Shown here in pieces: positions 1 to 6,496 of a stretch of DNA of 38,089 nt (position 1 is the first letter of the stretch; every line of letters begins with the position of its first letter). The DNA lies in IMG/VR virus record IMGVR_UViG_3300025698_000020, positions 1-38,089 of that record; one strand, 5' to 3'. The notes beneath the pieces are model-generated. The model was not told where the DNA came from. It saw only the letters and a program-made list of their open reading frames with translations, and did not search any database. Origin of the DNA: a virus. The position numbers and the translations under genes were made by a program.

Positions 1-1
1 C

Positions 2-16
2 GCTGCCAACGGTTAG
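2..16 (+). CDS. 3' end of a cut-off gene, possibly a glycine-rich paralogue
   Basis: Only the last four codons (Ala-Ala-Asn-Gly) and a TAG stop are inside the window. The stop is the TAG inside a GTTAG-N7-CTAAC palindrome, followed by AAGGAG and an ATG. Exactly the same arrangement (Gly codon, TAG inside the palindrome, AAGGAG) ends the next, glycine-rich gene. I infer that the cut-off gene may be a tandem paralogue; too little sequence remains to prove it. Confidence 0.35.
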   Translation, partial: AANG

Positions 17-28
17 GTGATAACTAAC
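12..28. promoter_or_regulatory. Palindrome site a, GTTAG-N7-CTAAC
   Basis: Perfect GTTAG / CTAAC arms with spacer GTGATAA. It supplies the TAG stop of the cut-off upstream gene and runs directly into the AAGGAG ribosome-binding site of the glycine-rich gene. One of eight identical-format sites in the left arm; probable dimeric-protein binding site (inference). Confidence 0.7.
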
Positions 29-40
29 AAGGAGAACGAC

Positions 41-289
41 ATGGACAAAGACGTAGGAGACGGTCGCGGTAGCGGTCGCGGTAGCGGTCGCGGTTACGGC
101 AGCGGTCGAGGTAACGGTCGAGGTAGCGGTAACGCCAACGGCAGCGGCGACGGCAGCGGCGACGGTCGAGGTAGCGGTCGCGGTAACGCCAACGGTCGAG
201 GCTTCGGCAACGGTGGAGGTTGGGGCGGAGGCGACGGTCGAGGTAGCGCCAACGGCGAGGGCGAGGGCGACGGCAGCGGATTCGGTTAG
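41..289 (+). CDS. Glycine-rich low-complexity protein, unknown function
   Basis: An 82-residue protein, about half glycine, made of short Gly-Arg-Gly-Ser, Gly-Asn and Gly-Asp units; there are no hydrophobic stretches and no cysteines. The ATG at 41 is chosen over an in-frame ATG at 17 because AAGGAG lies just before it and the 17 start falls inside palindrome site a. The DNA is built from repeated GGTCGCGGTAGC-like 6- and 12-mers, so length could change by slippage. It ends Gly-TAG inside the next palindrome (site b). Position at the head of the arm suggests early expression. RGG-like composition can bind nucleic acid, but that is only a compositional analogy. No family recognised. Confidence 0.7.
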   Translation: MDKDVGDGRGSGRGSGRGYGSGRGNGRGSGNANGSGDGSGDGRGSGRGNANGRGFGNGGGWGGGDGRGSANGEGEGDGSGFG

Positions 290-301
290 GTGACCACTAA
301 C
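285..301. promoter_or_regulatory. Palindrome site b, GTTAG-N7-CTAAC
   Basis: Perfect arms with spacer GTGACCA. The TAG is the stop codon of the glycine-rich gene and the downstream arm leads into AAGGAG of the next gene. The junction is almost a copy of site a, so the whole stop-palindrome-RBS module is duplicated. Confidence 0.7.
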
Positions 302-313
302 AAGGAGAGAAGT

Positions 314-625
314 ATGAGACAGGTTACAAAGGAAGTCGTGATGGCATTCATCAATGGTGAATCACGCAAGCTCAAGAACACAGAGACAGACGGAAAAGAG
401 CTCAAGCTGTTTGGACACGTCATCGCATTCCGTGCAGATGACGGTAAGACATACGCAACACTTGCGGGATGGGGCACACCAACGACACGAGAAAGGTTGA
501 ACGGGCTATATCAATTCACACACGGTAAGCGTCCATTCCACCAGATCAACCACGTGCAACACTTCGACGGGCAACCTATCGGAGACACAGAGATATTCTG
601 CGTAGACGAATACGAAGGGACGTGA
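314..625 (+). CDS. Small phage protein of unknown function
   Basis: A 103-residue soluble, charged protein. The ATG at 314 follows AAGGAG by a good spacing; an in-frame ATG at 290 lies inside palindrome site b and lacks a ribosome-binding site. The sequence starts with a basic helical stretch, has a central FGHVIAFR segment and an acidic C-terminus. No catalytic motif, signal peptide or membrane segment is visible. It sits between palindrome sites b and c, so it is probably one of the first genes expressed. I do not recognise a family. Confidence 0.7.
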   Translation: MRQVTKEVVMAFINGESRKLKNTETDGKELKLFGHVIAFRADDGKTYATLAGWGTPTTRERLNGLYQFTHGKRPFHQINHVQHFDGQPIGDTEIFCVDEYEGT

Positions 626-627
626 AG

Positions 628-644
628 GTTAGGTTATCGCTAAC
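628..644. promoter_or_regulatory. Palindrome site c, GTTAG-N7-CTAAC with 8-bp arms
   Basis: Spacer GTTATCG; here the arms extend to a perfect 8 bp (AAGGTTAG at 625-632 and CTAACCTT at 640-647). It lies just after the stop of the upstream gene, in the 83-bp gap before the DUF3150-like gene. No T-run follows, so it is not a rho-independent terminator. Confidence 0.75.
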
Positions 645-708
645 CTTAGAAAAAACAACTACTCACAATCACTAAATGATACAACTAAACACTCACAGGA
701 GACAGACG

Positions 709-1656
709 ATGACGACTTCAAACACAGTAAACGCGGTAAACGAGGTTAGCGACACGCTAACATTGGTTCACTCAGCCCCCACAATTCGCAGTGTGCCGTC
801 GATTAGTTCTTCCGCCATGCTGGTCGAGCTGAACATCTCAAATTGGTCTGGCCGAAAGAAGGATCGGGCAGCATCGGGAGAGATCACAACATCGAGCCAA
901 GCCGAGGCGGGTGTGGCCAGCGTCACAAAGAAGCTCTTGGGTAACTCCAAAGAGCTCAAGGACATTCAGAACTTCATCAACTCAGCGAGGACTATCCACA
1001 CAGAGATGACAATGCCGTGGTCCAACAGTGGTCTGCGCTTGTTGCCGACGACCTTCTATTTTAAATACAACGAGCGTATGAGCGCCGCCATTGGTGAGTT
1101 CAACACTCTCGTTAGTGTGTTCCTAACAAGCTACAGCTACGAGGTTGCACGGTCGCAAGTGAAGCTCGGTAACTTGTTCAACATCGACGACTACCCAACG
1201 CCCGAGTCACTTCAAGCCAAGTTCGGGTTTCACCTCAACTATCTCCCACTGCCAGACGCAGGTGACTTTCGCATCGACGTTGGCAATGATGCCGCCGCTG
1301 AGCTGCGCCGAGACTACGAGAAGTTATACGCGGACCAGTATAACAACGCCATCAAGAGTATCTGGAACAGGGTGTATGGGGCGCTGGCTCACATGTCAGA
1401 GCGCTTGGACTACACGGACATCGCAGATCGCAAGATATTTCACGGGGCTCTAGTATCAAATGTTGCTGACATGATTGGGCTTCTCCGCTCATGCAACATC
1501 AACAACGACAGCCAGATGTCAGCAATGGCAGATCAGTTGGAGAGTGCACTGAGTGGTGTCACACCCGACGGGCTGAGAGCGGATAACCATCTGCGCATCG
1601 AGACTAAACGCAAGGTGGACGCGGCCATTGCTGCTCTGCCTAGCTTGAACATCTGA
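709..1656 (+). CDS. DUF3150-like protein of the MoxR/VWA gene set
   Basis: A 315-residue, mainly helical soluble protein without membrane segments. The ATG at 709 follows CAGGAGAC; an in-frame ATG at 676 has no ribosome-binding site. Its length and general look, and its place ahead of a MoxR-type AAA+ ATPase and a metallopeptidase-VWA protein, match the DUF3150 genes often found with that pair in phages; I assign the family from memory and context, not from a search. By analogy with MoxR-VWA systems it may be a substrate or adaptor for a chaperone-like remodelling complex (inference). Two palindrome sites (d at 745, e at 1111) lie inside the gene, both in the only reading frame that the palindrome leaves open. 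Confidence 0.6.
   Translation: MTTSNTVNAVNEVSDTLTLVHSAPTIRSVPSISSSAMLVELNISNWSGRKKDRAASGEITTSSQAEAGVASVTKKLLGNSKELKDIQNFINSARTIHTEMTMPWSNSGLRLLPTTFYFKYNERMSAAIGEFNTLVSVFLTSYSYEVARSQVKLGNLFNIDDYPTPESLQAKFGFHLNYLPLPDAGDFRIDVGNDAAAELRRDYEKLYADQYNNAIKSIWNRVYGALAHMSERLDYTDIADRKIFHGALVSNVADMIGLLRSCNINNDSQMSAMADQLESALSGVTPDGLRADNHLRIETKRKVDAAIAALPSLNI
745..761. promoter_or_regulatory. Palindrome site d, GTTAG-N7-CTAAC
   Basis: Perfect arms with spacer CGACACG, 36 bp inside the DUF3150-like gene, read there as Val-Ser-Asp-Thr-Leu-Thr. It is 117 bp from site c, the closest pair in the window. Confidence 0.65.
1111..1127. promoter_or_regulatory. Palindrome site e, GTTAG-N7-CTAAC
   Basis: Perfect arms with spacer TGTGTTC, in mid-gene, read as Val-Ser-Val-Phe-Leu-Thr. 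An intragenic copy argues for a roadblock-type or genome-wide binding function rather than a simple promoter operator. Confidence 0.6.
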
Positions 1657-1679
1657 ACAACCAACAAAGGATAAAGACA

Positions 1680-1985
1680 ATGCAATACCCAATCGGAGAG
1701 AAAGTTATCGTTCGTTCTGTAGACTCAGGCGTCCACTACGGCACACTTTACAGCATTGATGGATCAACAGCCCACCTGCAAAACTCGCGGCGCTTGTGGC
1801 TGTGGCATACGGGTGGCAAGGGTATCTCGCTGTCAGAGATTGCAATCTTCGGCATCAAGCACGAGAAGTCAAAGATCACTGAGACACTGCCCGATCTATA
1901 TGTTCTTGGTATCTGCGAAATCATCCCGACACATGGTATGGCGCAAGCCACCATCGAAGGCGCAGCCGTGGCGGAACCAGAGTAG
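1680..1985 (+). CDS. DUF6948-like small phage protein
   Basis: A 101-residue protein that begins at an ATG after AAAGGA. The first half looks like a small beta-rich fold (Gly-Val-His-Tyr-Gly-Thr-Leu, then Leu-Trp-Leu-Trp-His), followed by a Leu-Ser-Glu-Ile-Ala stretch and a hydrophobic ICEIIP segment near the end. This pattern resembles the phage family DUF6948 as I remember it, whose role is unknown. It sits 23 bp after the DUF3150-like gene and before a 125-bp regulatory gap, so it is probably the last gene of the first transcription unit. Confidence 0.65.
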   Translation: MQYPIGEKVIVRSVDSGVHYGTLYSIDGSTAHLQNSRRLWLWHTGGKGISLSEIAIFGIKHEKSKITETLPDLYVLGICEIIPTHGMAQATIEGAAVAEPE

Positions 1986-1996
1986 CCCAAGATCAG

Positions 1997-2025
1997 TTGA
2001 CTTATTAGTCACGTTCTGATACAAA
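1997..2025 (+). promoter_or_regulatory. Sigma70-like promoter ahead of the MoxR gene
   Basis: TTGACT (1997-2002), 17-bp spacer, TACAAA (2020-2025), with a TGA extended -10. The spacer carries ACGTTCTGATAC (2011-2022), which recurs exactly in the promoter near 15.0 kb. It is in the longest non-coding gap of the left arm (1986-2110). The transcript would start near 2032, upstream of an inverted repeat and palindrome site f. Confidence 0.6.
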
Positions 2026-2028
2026 TAG

Positions 2029-2056
2029 ATATGTGAGGTTACACAGTCTCACATAT
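2029..2056. repeat. Perfect 9-bp inverted repeat in the leader of the MoxR gene
   Basis: ATATGTGAG (2029-2037) and CTCACATAT (2048-2056) with a 10-nt loop, starting at the predicted transcription start of the 1997 promoter. No T-run follows. It could be an operator or a 5' mRNA hairpin. Confidence 0.6.
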
Positions 2057-2065
2057 AACCAGCCC

Positions 2066-2082
2066 GTTAGTTACTGACTAAC
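2066..2082. promoter_or_regulatory. Palindrome site f, GTTAG-N7-CTAAC
   Basis: Perfect arms with spacer TTACTGA, in the untranslated leader between the 1997 promoter and the CAGGAG ribosome-binding site of the MoxR gene. A protein bound here would sit about 35-50 bp downstream of the predicted start, a roadblock position. Confidence 0.75.
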
Positions 2083-2110
2083 ATTTATATACTTACACAG
2101 GAGACGACCA

Positions 2111-3205
2111 ATGTCCAATTCAGCACAACAGATGTATGCCCTCGACCTCGAGCAGTGTGTGTCGCTTATCAAAGCGGTGGGTAAAACGCGCACAGTCCTC
2201 ATGCAGGGTGACATGGGTAACGGCAAATCATCTACCATTCACACCTTGGGCGACATGTTGCCAACGCACAGCAAGTGCTACTTCGACTGCACCACCAAAG
2301 ACCTCGGTGACATCACAGTCCCATCCATGCAGAGTATGGACGAGCAGGGCTTCGTTCGCTTCCTTCCCAATGAGGAGCTGGGTGTTCACCTTGAAGGCCC
2401 GATCATCCTTATGATTGACGAGTTCGGTAAGGCCAACCCAGCTGTGAAGAACGCCATGTTGCGTGTTATCTTGGAGCGCAAGATTGGTAGTTACTCACTA
2501 CACCCTGACAGCATCGTGTTTGCTACGACAAACAAAGGGGCCGAGGGTGTGGGTGATCTGCTCCCTCCCCATGCTCGCAACCGCATGACTGTTGTTCAGG
2601 TTCGCAAGACAGATCACATGTCTTGGATTGACTGGGGTATCAACAACAGTATCGACCACTCACTCTTGGGCTGGGTCAAAGACAACCCACACCTGTTCGC
2701 ATCCTTCGAGGAGATCAAAGACCCTGACAGCAATCCGTATATCTTCCACCCCAAGCAGCAGCGCGCTGCCTTTGTTACACCTCGTTCGCTTCACGCAGCA
2801 TCAGACATCATCCACGAGCGTGCCAGCTTTGATGATCAGACCCTGACTGCCTCCCTCATGGGAACAATCGGTGATCGCGCCGCGCTGGATCTCATGGCTT
2901 TCATCAAGTTGGCGGACCAGCTTCCAAGTTTGCAGTCTATCAAGGATGACCCAGAGAATGCCAAGGTTCCCGACAGCGCCGCGGCGGTGTGCATGGTTGT
3001 GTATCGCACGTTGTCTACAATCGACAAAGACTGGGTAGACGCATGGATGAAATACATGAGGCGCCTTGATGCTGAGGCTCAGGGATTGTTCGCCAACGGC
3101 GTGCGTTCACCACGTTATAACAAGGCCGCTATGATTATGACCAACAAGCTTTTCACGTCGTGGGCAATGGAAAACAACTACCTCTTTGGATCAGACAAGA
3201 AATGA
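2111..3205 (+). CDS. MoxR/CobS-type AAA+ ATPase
   Basis: A 364-residue cytoplasmic AAA+ ATPase. Walker A is at residues 33-41 (GDMGNGKSS), Walker B at about 98-105 (IILMIDEF, D103 and E104), a sensor-1-like FATTN follows, then an ARNR arginine-finger segment. Such ATPases of the MoxR/CobS group work with a VWA-domain partner to remodel or insert metal into protein targets. Here the VWA partner lies about 0.5 kb downstream and a DUF3150-like gene upstream. The ATG follows CAGGAGAC and the gene has its own promoter at 1997. Annotation as cobalamin CobS is tempting but nothing else of cobalt insertion is present. The stop overlaps the next start (ATGA). Confidence 0.9.
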   Translation: MSNSAQQMYALDLEQCVSLIKAVGKTRTVLMQGDMGNGKSSTIHTLGDMLPTHSKCYFDCTTKDLGDITVPSMQSMDEQGFVRFLPNEELGVHLEGPIILMIDEFGKANPAVKNAMLRVILERKIGSYSLHPDSIVFATTNKGAEGVGDLLPPHARNRMTVVQVRKTDHMSWIDWGINNSIDHSLLGWVKDNPHLFASFEEIKDPDSNPYIFHPKQQRAAFVTPRSLHAASDIIHERASFDDQTLTASLMGTIGDRAALDLMAFIKLADQLPSLQSIKDDPENAKVPDSAAAVCMVVYRTLSTIDKDWVDAWMKYMRRLDAEAQGLFANGVRSPRYNKAAMIMTNKLFTSWAMENNYLFGSDKK

Positions 3206-3456
3206 TGAAGCGATACTACGTTACCGTCGAGGGTTTAGTCTCACGCGTCATTCGCGTTACGGCGGCCGACCCTGCCGACGCCGCCGCTGAGGCCCGTCGA
3301 GAGTTCACAGCCACAGTCGGGGCGCTCAATGCCGAGGTCACGACCATAAACAAGGAGCCTGAGTTATGTTCAGCGAGCGAGCTAAAACATACACCCCTCC
3401 TCCGCGATGGTGGGAGTTTTTGCAGCGGGCGTTTACCCCCGGGAACTTCTGGATGA
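3202..3456 (+). CDS. Small unknown protein overlapping the next gene
   Basis: Up to 84 residues, starting at ATGATG overlapping the MoxR stop. The first 50 residues look real: a beta-hairpin start (RYYVTVEGLVSRVIRVTAA) and an Ala-rich helix, the pattern of many small phage proteins. The last 30 residues overlap the next gene by 91 bp, are irregular, and may be just the run to the next stop. Function unknown. Either of two adjacent ATGs (3202 or 3205) may be used. Confidence 0.55.
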   Translation: MMKRYYVTVEGLVSRVIRVTAADPADAAAEARREFTATVGALNAEVTTINKEPELCSASELKHTPLLRDGGSFCSGRLPPGTSG

Positions 3457-3704
3457 ATTACCCATACTGTCCCCACCGGGACAGGTTTATCAGAACCGCC
3501 ATATACCTCAACATGTTCTCCGAGGATGATCGCGGGTCAAAGTTTGTGCTGCTTGTGGGTGACACACGGGTCTGGGTCGGGAACTATCCGTATGCCTATG
3601 GCACGGATAACTGGACTCTTGATCCCGTCCGCCCCTCTGTGGGCACTATCAAACTACTGCGCCAAGTGCAGAACAAAATTTATAAGGATAACAAGTCATG
3701 TTAG
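3366..3704 (+). CDS. Small aromatic-rich protein of unknown function
   Basis: A 112-residue protein beginning after AAGGAG at an ATG inside the previous gene. It is rich in Trp, Tyr and Phe (PRWWEFLQ, YPYCPHRDRF, WVGNYPYAYG, NWTLDP) with no clear membrane segment, and ends in Ser-Cys. The stop overlaps the start of the metallopeptidase-VWA gene by a few bases, so it is translationally coupled to it and may belong to the MoxR-VWA set. No family recognised. Confidence 0.65.
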   Translation: MFSERAKTYTPPPRWWEFLQRAFTPGNFWMNYPYCPHRDRFIRTAIYLNMFSEDDRGSKFVLLVGDTRVWVGNYPYAYGTDNWTLDPVRPSVGTIKLLRQVQNKIYKDNKSC

Positions 3705-4894
3705 CTATGGGACAATCACTATCCACCGAGCAACGTCTGTCCAAGGCTGTTGTATCCATCATGTCAAACCCACGTTACGTTGCGCTGGCAGGTGTCTTGA
3801 TGATCGGAGATCGCACAGTTGACGACACTGTGCCGACCGCTTGCACCAATGGTCGCGACGAAAGGTATGGCCGTGCCTTTGTTGACTCACTCAACGATCC
3901 CGAGTTGCGCTTCTTGGTTCTGCACGAGGTGTATCACAAGCTCTATCAACACCTCCACACTTGGCGCCATCTATACGACGAGAACCCGCAGCTTGCGAAC
4001 ATGGCGTGCGACTATGTGATCAACCACAAGATCAAGCACGACAACAGCGATGGCTTTGCCACTATGACAGGTGCGTTGGAGAGGGGATGTTATGACCAGA
4101 AGTATGCAGAGTGGGACAGCGCACGAGTCTACAACGACCTAAAGGACGATATGGAGAAGAACGGCGGCGCTGGTTCTGGCGGGGGAACTGGCTTCGATGA
4201 GCACGATTGGGACGGAGCCAAAGAGTTCACAGCAGAAGAAAAGCAGGAGCTTGCGCGTGAGCTTGACGAGGCAATTCGCCAAGGCGCTCTCATGGCAGGT
4301 AAGACAGGTGCAGATGTGTCTCGTGACCTACAGGATCTCATGGAGGCTCAGGTTGATTGGCGCGAGGTGTTGCGTGAGTTCATCCAGACAACCTGTGCAG
4401 GTAGCGACTATTCAACATGGCGCAGACCCAACCGTCGCTTCATCAGCTCAGGCGTCTACATGCCGAGCGGAATATCTGAACAGGTGGGTGAGCTTGTGAT
4501 TGCTATCGACACGTCAGGTTCCATTGGTGACACCGAGCTTGCTGACTTCCTTAGCGAGGTCAAGGGTATCGCCGATACTGTCCACCCCGAGGCTGTGCGG
4601 CTCCTATACTGGGGTAACGAGGTTGTGGGTGACGAGCGCTATGAGACGCATGAGCTTGATACACTGGTGCAGTCAACAAAGCCGCGCGGTGGCGGTGGCA
4701 CAGACGTCAACTGTGTTAGCGACTACCTAACCGCTGAGGGTATCAAACCTCAGGCAGTGATCGTTCTGACAGATGGTTACGTGTTTGGCAGATGGGGATC
4801 ATGGTCTGCACCTGTGCTCTGGACAATACTCGACAACAAGTCAGCGTCACCTGACTGCGGTAAGACCGTGCACATCAACGGGAGGGACTTGTGA
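3698..4894 (+). CDS. Metallopeptidase-like plus VWA-domain protein (DUF2201 type)
   Basis: A 398-residue protein with two parts. The N-terminal part holds a zinc-peptidase HEVYH motif at residues 76-80. A Gly/Asp-rich linker follows near 150-165. The C-terminal part is a von Willebrand A domain: metal-ion-dependent adhesion site DTSGS at 271-275, a GGGGTD segment for the MIDAS threonine near 334, and an LTDGY motif. This architecture matches the putative metallopeptidase plus VWA-like pair (DUF2201). VWA proteins of this type partner MoxR ATPases; the ATPase gene is just upstream. Whether the zinc site is active cannot be told from the sequence. Palindrome site g lies in its 3' part. Confidence 0.88.
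   Translation: MLAMGQSLSTEQRLSKAVVSIMSNPRYVALAGVLMIGDRTVDDTVPTACTNGRDERYGRAFVDSLNDPELRFLVLHEVYHKLYQHLHTWRHLYDENPQLANMACDYVINHKIKHDNSDGFATMTGALERGCYDQKYAEWDSARVYNDLKDDMEKNGGAGSGGGTGFDEHDWDGAKEFTAEEKQELARELDEAIRQGALMAGKTGADVSRDLQDLMEAQVDWREVLREFIQTTCAGSDYSTWRRPNRRFISSGVYMPSGISEQVGELVIAIDTSGSIGDTELADFLSEVKGIADTVHPEAVRLLYWGNEVVGDERYETHELDTLVQSTKPRGGGGTDVNCVSDYLTAEGIKPQAVIVLTDGYVFGRWGSWSAPVLWTILDNKSASPDCGKTVHINGRDL
4715..4731. promoter_or_regulatory. Palindrome site g, GTTAG-N7-CTAAC
   Basis: Perfect arms with spacer CGACTAC, within the VWA gene just after the GGTD codons, read as Val-Ser-Asp-Tyr-Leu-Thr. It is 2.6 kb from site f, part of the thinning of sites away from the left edge. Confidence 0.6.
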
Positions 4895-4959
4895 TGTCCA
4901 AGGTATACCCCAAGGAGTATTCTCTGACCTTACGTCAAATTACAACAAAGGAGTCCTGA
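4894..4959 (+). CDS. Possible 21-residue coupled peptide
   Basis: ATG shares its A with the stop of the VWA gene (TGATG) and follows GGGAGG. The 21-residue peptide is basic and ends one base before the next ATG, whose AAGGAG lies in the peptide's last codons. It may be a real microprotein or only keep ribosomes moving to the next gene. No function recognised. Confidence 0.4.
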   Translation: MSKVYPKEYSLTLRQITTKES

Positions 4960-4960
4960 T

Positions 4961-5368
4961 ATGGGATACAGAAGTCAAGTTGCCCTCGTTGCAGGGTTCA
5001 AGAACAAGGAGCAGTTCGACGAGGTGTGGGCAGTCTATCTGATGGACACGCGCGTGCAGGCGCATAACCTCGCAGATGACTGGAAGCAGGCCAGCTCTAA
5101 GGGGCACCCCGTGCTCTACTTCGAGTCGGGGGCTAGCAAATGGTATGATGGTTACGAGGACGTGAGCGGGATGGAATACCTTGGAGAGCTCATGCAGACT
5201 TTCCACGAAGAGCGAGGCTTTCCTTTTGTCTTCCACAAGACACGTATCGGCGAGGATACCGCCGACATCGAGGAAGAGGACACCTATGAAAACGACGACG
5301 ACACAGACATGATGGAGATTATATACAGTAACGTGGTTGTTGAACGCTCGGTATCCGTGAATTTTTAA
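4961..5368 (+). CDS. Conserved MGYRS-type phage protein
   Basis: A 135-residue protein that starts MGYRSQVAL, the signature of a widespread phage and bacterial hypothetical family of unknown role. The first 90 residues look like a compact alpha/beta fold; residues about 98-118 are a strongly acidic stretch (Asp/Glu-rich), then a short hydrophobic beta tail. Start supported by AAAGGAG eight bases upstream. No catalytic residues are obvious. It is the last gene before a simple-sequence repeat. Confidence 0.75.
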   Translation: MGYRSQVALVAGFKNKEQFDEVWAVYLMDTRVQAHNLADDWKQASSKGHPVLYFESGASKWYDGYEDVSGMEYLGELMQTFHEERGFPFVFHKTRIGEDTADIEEEDTYENDDDTDMMEIIYSNVVVERSVSVNF

Positions 5369-5371
5369 CAG

Positions 5372-5401
5372 CCAACCAACCAACCAACCAACCAACCAAC
5401 C
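5372..5401. repeat. (CCAA)n tetranucleotide repeat followed by a short CTTA run
   Basis: Seven and a half copies of CCAA at 5372-5401, followed by three copies of ACTT/CTTA up to about 5415, filling the gap before the AGGAG of the next gene. Such a tract can change length by slippage and so alter spacing in the leader. Confidence 0.9.
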
Positions 5402-5426
5402 GACTTACTTACTTAGGAGAAATACA

Positions 5427-6482
5427 ATGGGTTATTTGAACACTTTCGATGAGGTGGAGAAACTATACAACAGCATCAAGCCTGTGGTCAGCAAGTATAA
5501 CACCTTGGAACAGGACGTGCGCCCTATAGGTTCACGCTCCAACAAGCAGAAGAGAATCAACAAGATCAGCGCCAACACCTATGCACTCATGGACTATGGC
5601 TTCATTGATGATGTGGCCTACTGGGGCGAGACGGACCCCATCATATCAACAAAGGCTGAGGTGGCCAAGAGTGCTCCTATTGTGTGGCGTCGTTTACCAG
5701 ACGGTAATGAGACAGTCACAATTCACAACGCGAGCCACGGCTTCGCAACCTCTTGGTATGGGTGTCTCCGCAAGTGGTTGCCCTCAGGCCTTAGCTTTTC
5801 CAACTCGGGTCGCCATGAGATCGTTACGCGGACACCCTTGGGGCCTGAGACATACTTCCTACCTATAAACAAGTTCGTGTCCGAAGAGCGAGCCCGCCAA
5901 CTGAAAGCTTATATTGCCATTGGCCATTGGCAATTTGGCCAAAATGTAGAAAGCTTTCAAGGCTTCGGCAACTCAGCCGATAAGGAGAAACGTCTGACGT
6001 TCCAACGCAAGGGAGATAGGCTCTGGGAACTTATCAGTCCTGAACATGTGGCGGTGACCAAGGGTTCAACCTATATCGACAAGGCGTTGAAGGCGACATT
6101 CAAAGAGGACATCGCAACATTCAGAGCTTGGTTGTTCACCATGATCCCCCTTCTAGATGTTCCAGAATACAACAAAAACAAGAAGGACATCTTAAAGAAT
6201 GCGTCTTACGCATTGGAAAAATACATTGCTAAGCCTATCGGTGGTTTAAACGTGTTTGGTGCTTGGTGGACTAAACTTCCAGCGGATGCCGTCAGCGCAG
6301 GTCTGTCACAATCTGACCCAGAAATGTCCATGGCTTTAGCGTATGGTTTTATTGGATATTACTCGGGTATCGAATACGGTTGGAGTTCTGGCTCAGTGGT
6401 CCCTATTTTGGACGATGCCAAGACCAAGCGCCGCTTCAACGCCTACATCAACACCATACTCAAACTCAAAAAGAAAAACTAA
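5427..6482 (+). CDS. Unknown phage protein, 351 residues
   Basis: The ATG follows TTAGGAGAA. The protein is soluble, mixed alpha/beta, with a basic stretch near residues 30-45 (RPIGSRSNKQKR), a Trp/His-containing middle and a lysine-rich C-terminus (LKLKKKN). There is no Walker motif, zinc cluster, signal peptide or convincing membrane helix. The next gene starts 14 bp downstream, so they are in one operon. I do not recognise a family. Confidence 0.75.
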   Translation: MGYLNTFDEVEKLYNSIKPVVSKYNTLEQDVRPIGSRSNKQKRINKISANTYALMDYGFIDDVAYWGETDPIISTKAEVAKSAPIVWRRLPDGNETVTIHNASHGFATSWYGCLRKWLPSGLSFSNSGRHEIVTRTPLGPETYFLPINKFVSEERARQLKAYIAIGHWQFGQNVESFQGFGNSADKEKRLTFQRKGDRLWELISPEHVAVTKGSTYIDKALKATFKEDIATFRAWLFTMIPLLDVPEYNKNKKDILKNASYALEKYIAKPIGGLNVFGAWWTKLPADAVSAGLSQSDPEMSMALAYGFIGYYSGIEYGWSSGSVVPILDDAKTKRRFNAYINTILKLKKKN

Positions 6483-6496
6483 AGAGGATACTGACC

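Noticed and set aside
628-647. Rho-independent terminator after the second small gene
   Set aside because: The stem is AT-rich and followed by A-rich, not T-rich, DNA; it is one of the dispersed palindromes.
2111-4894. Cobalamin cobaltochelatase genes cobS/cobT
   Set aside because: The ATPase and VWA protein resemble them, but the VWA protein carries a metallopeptidase motif and no other cobalamin gene is present.
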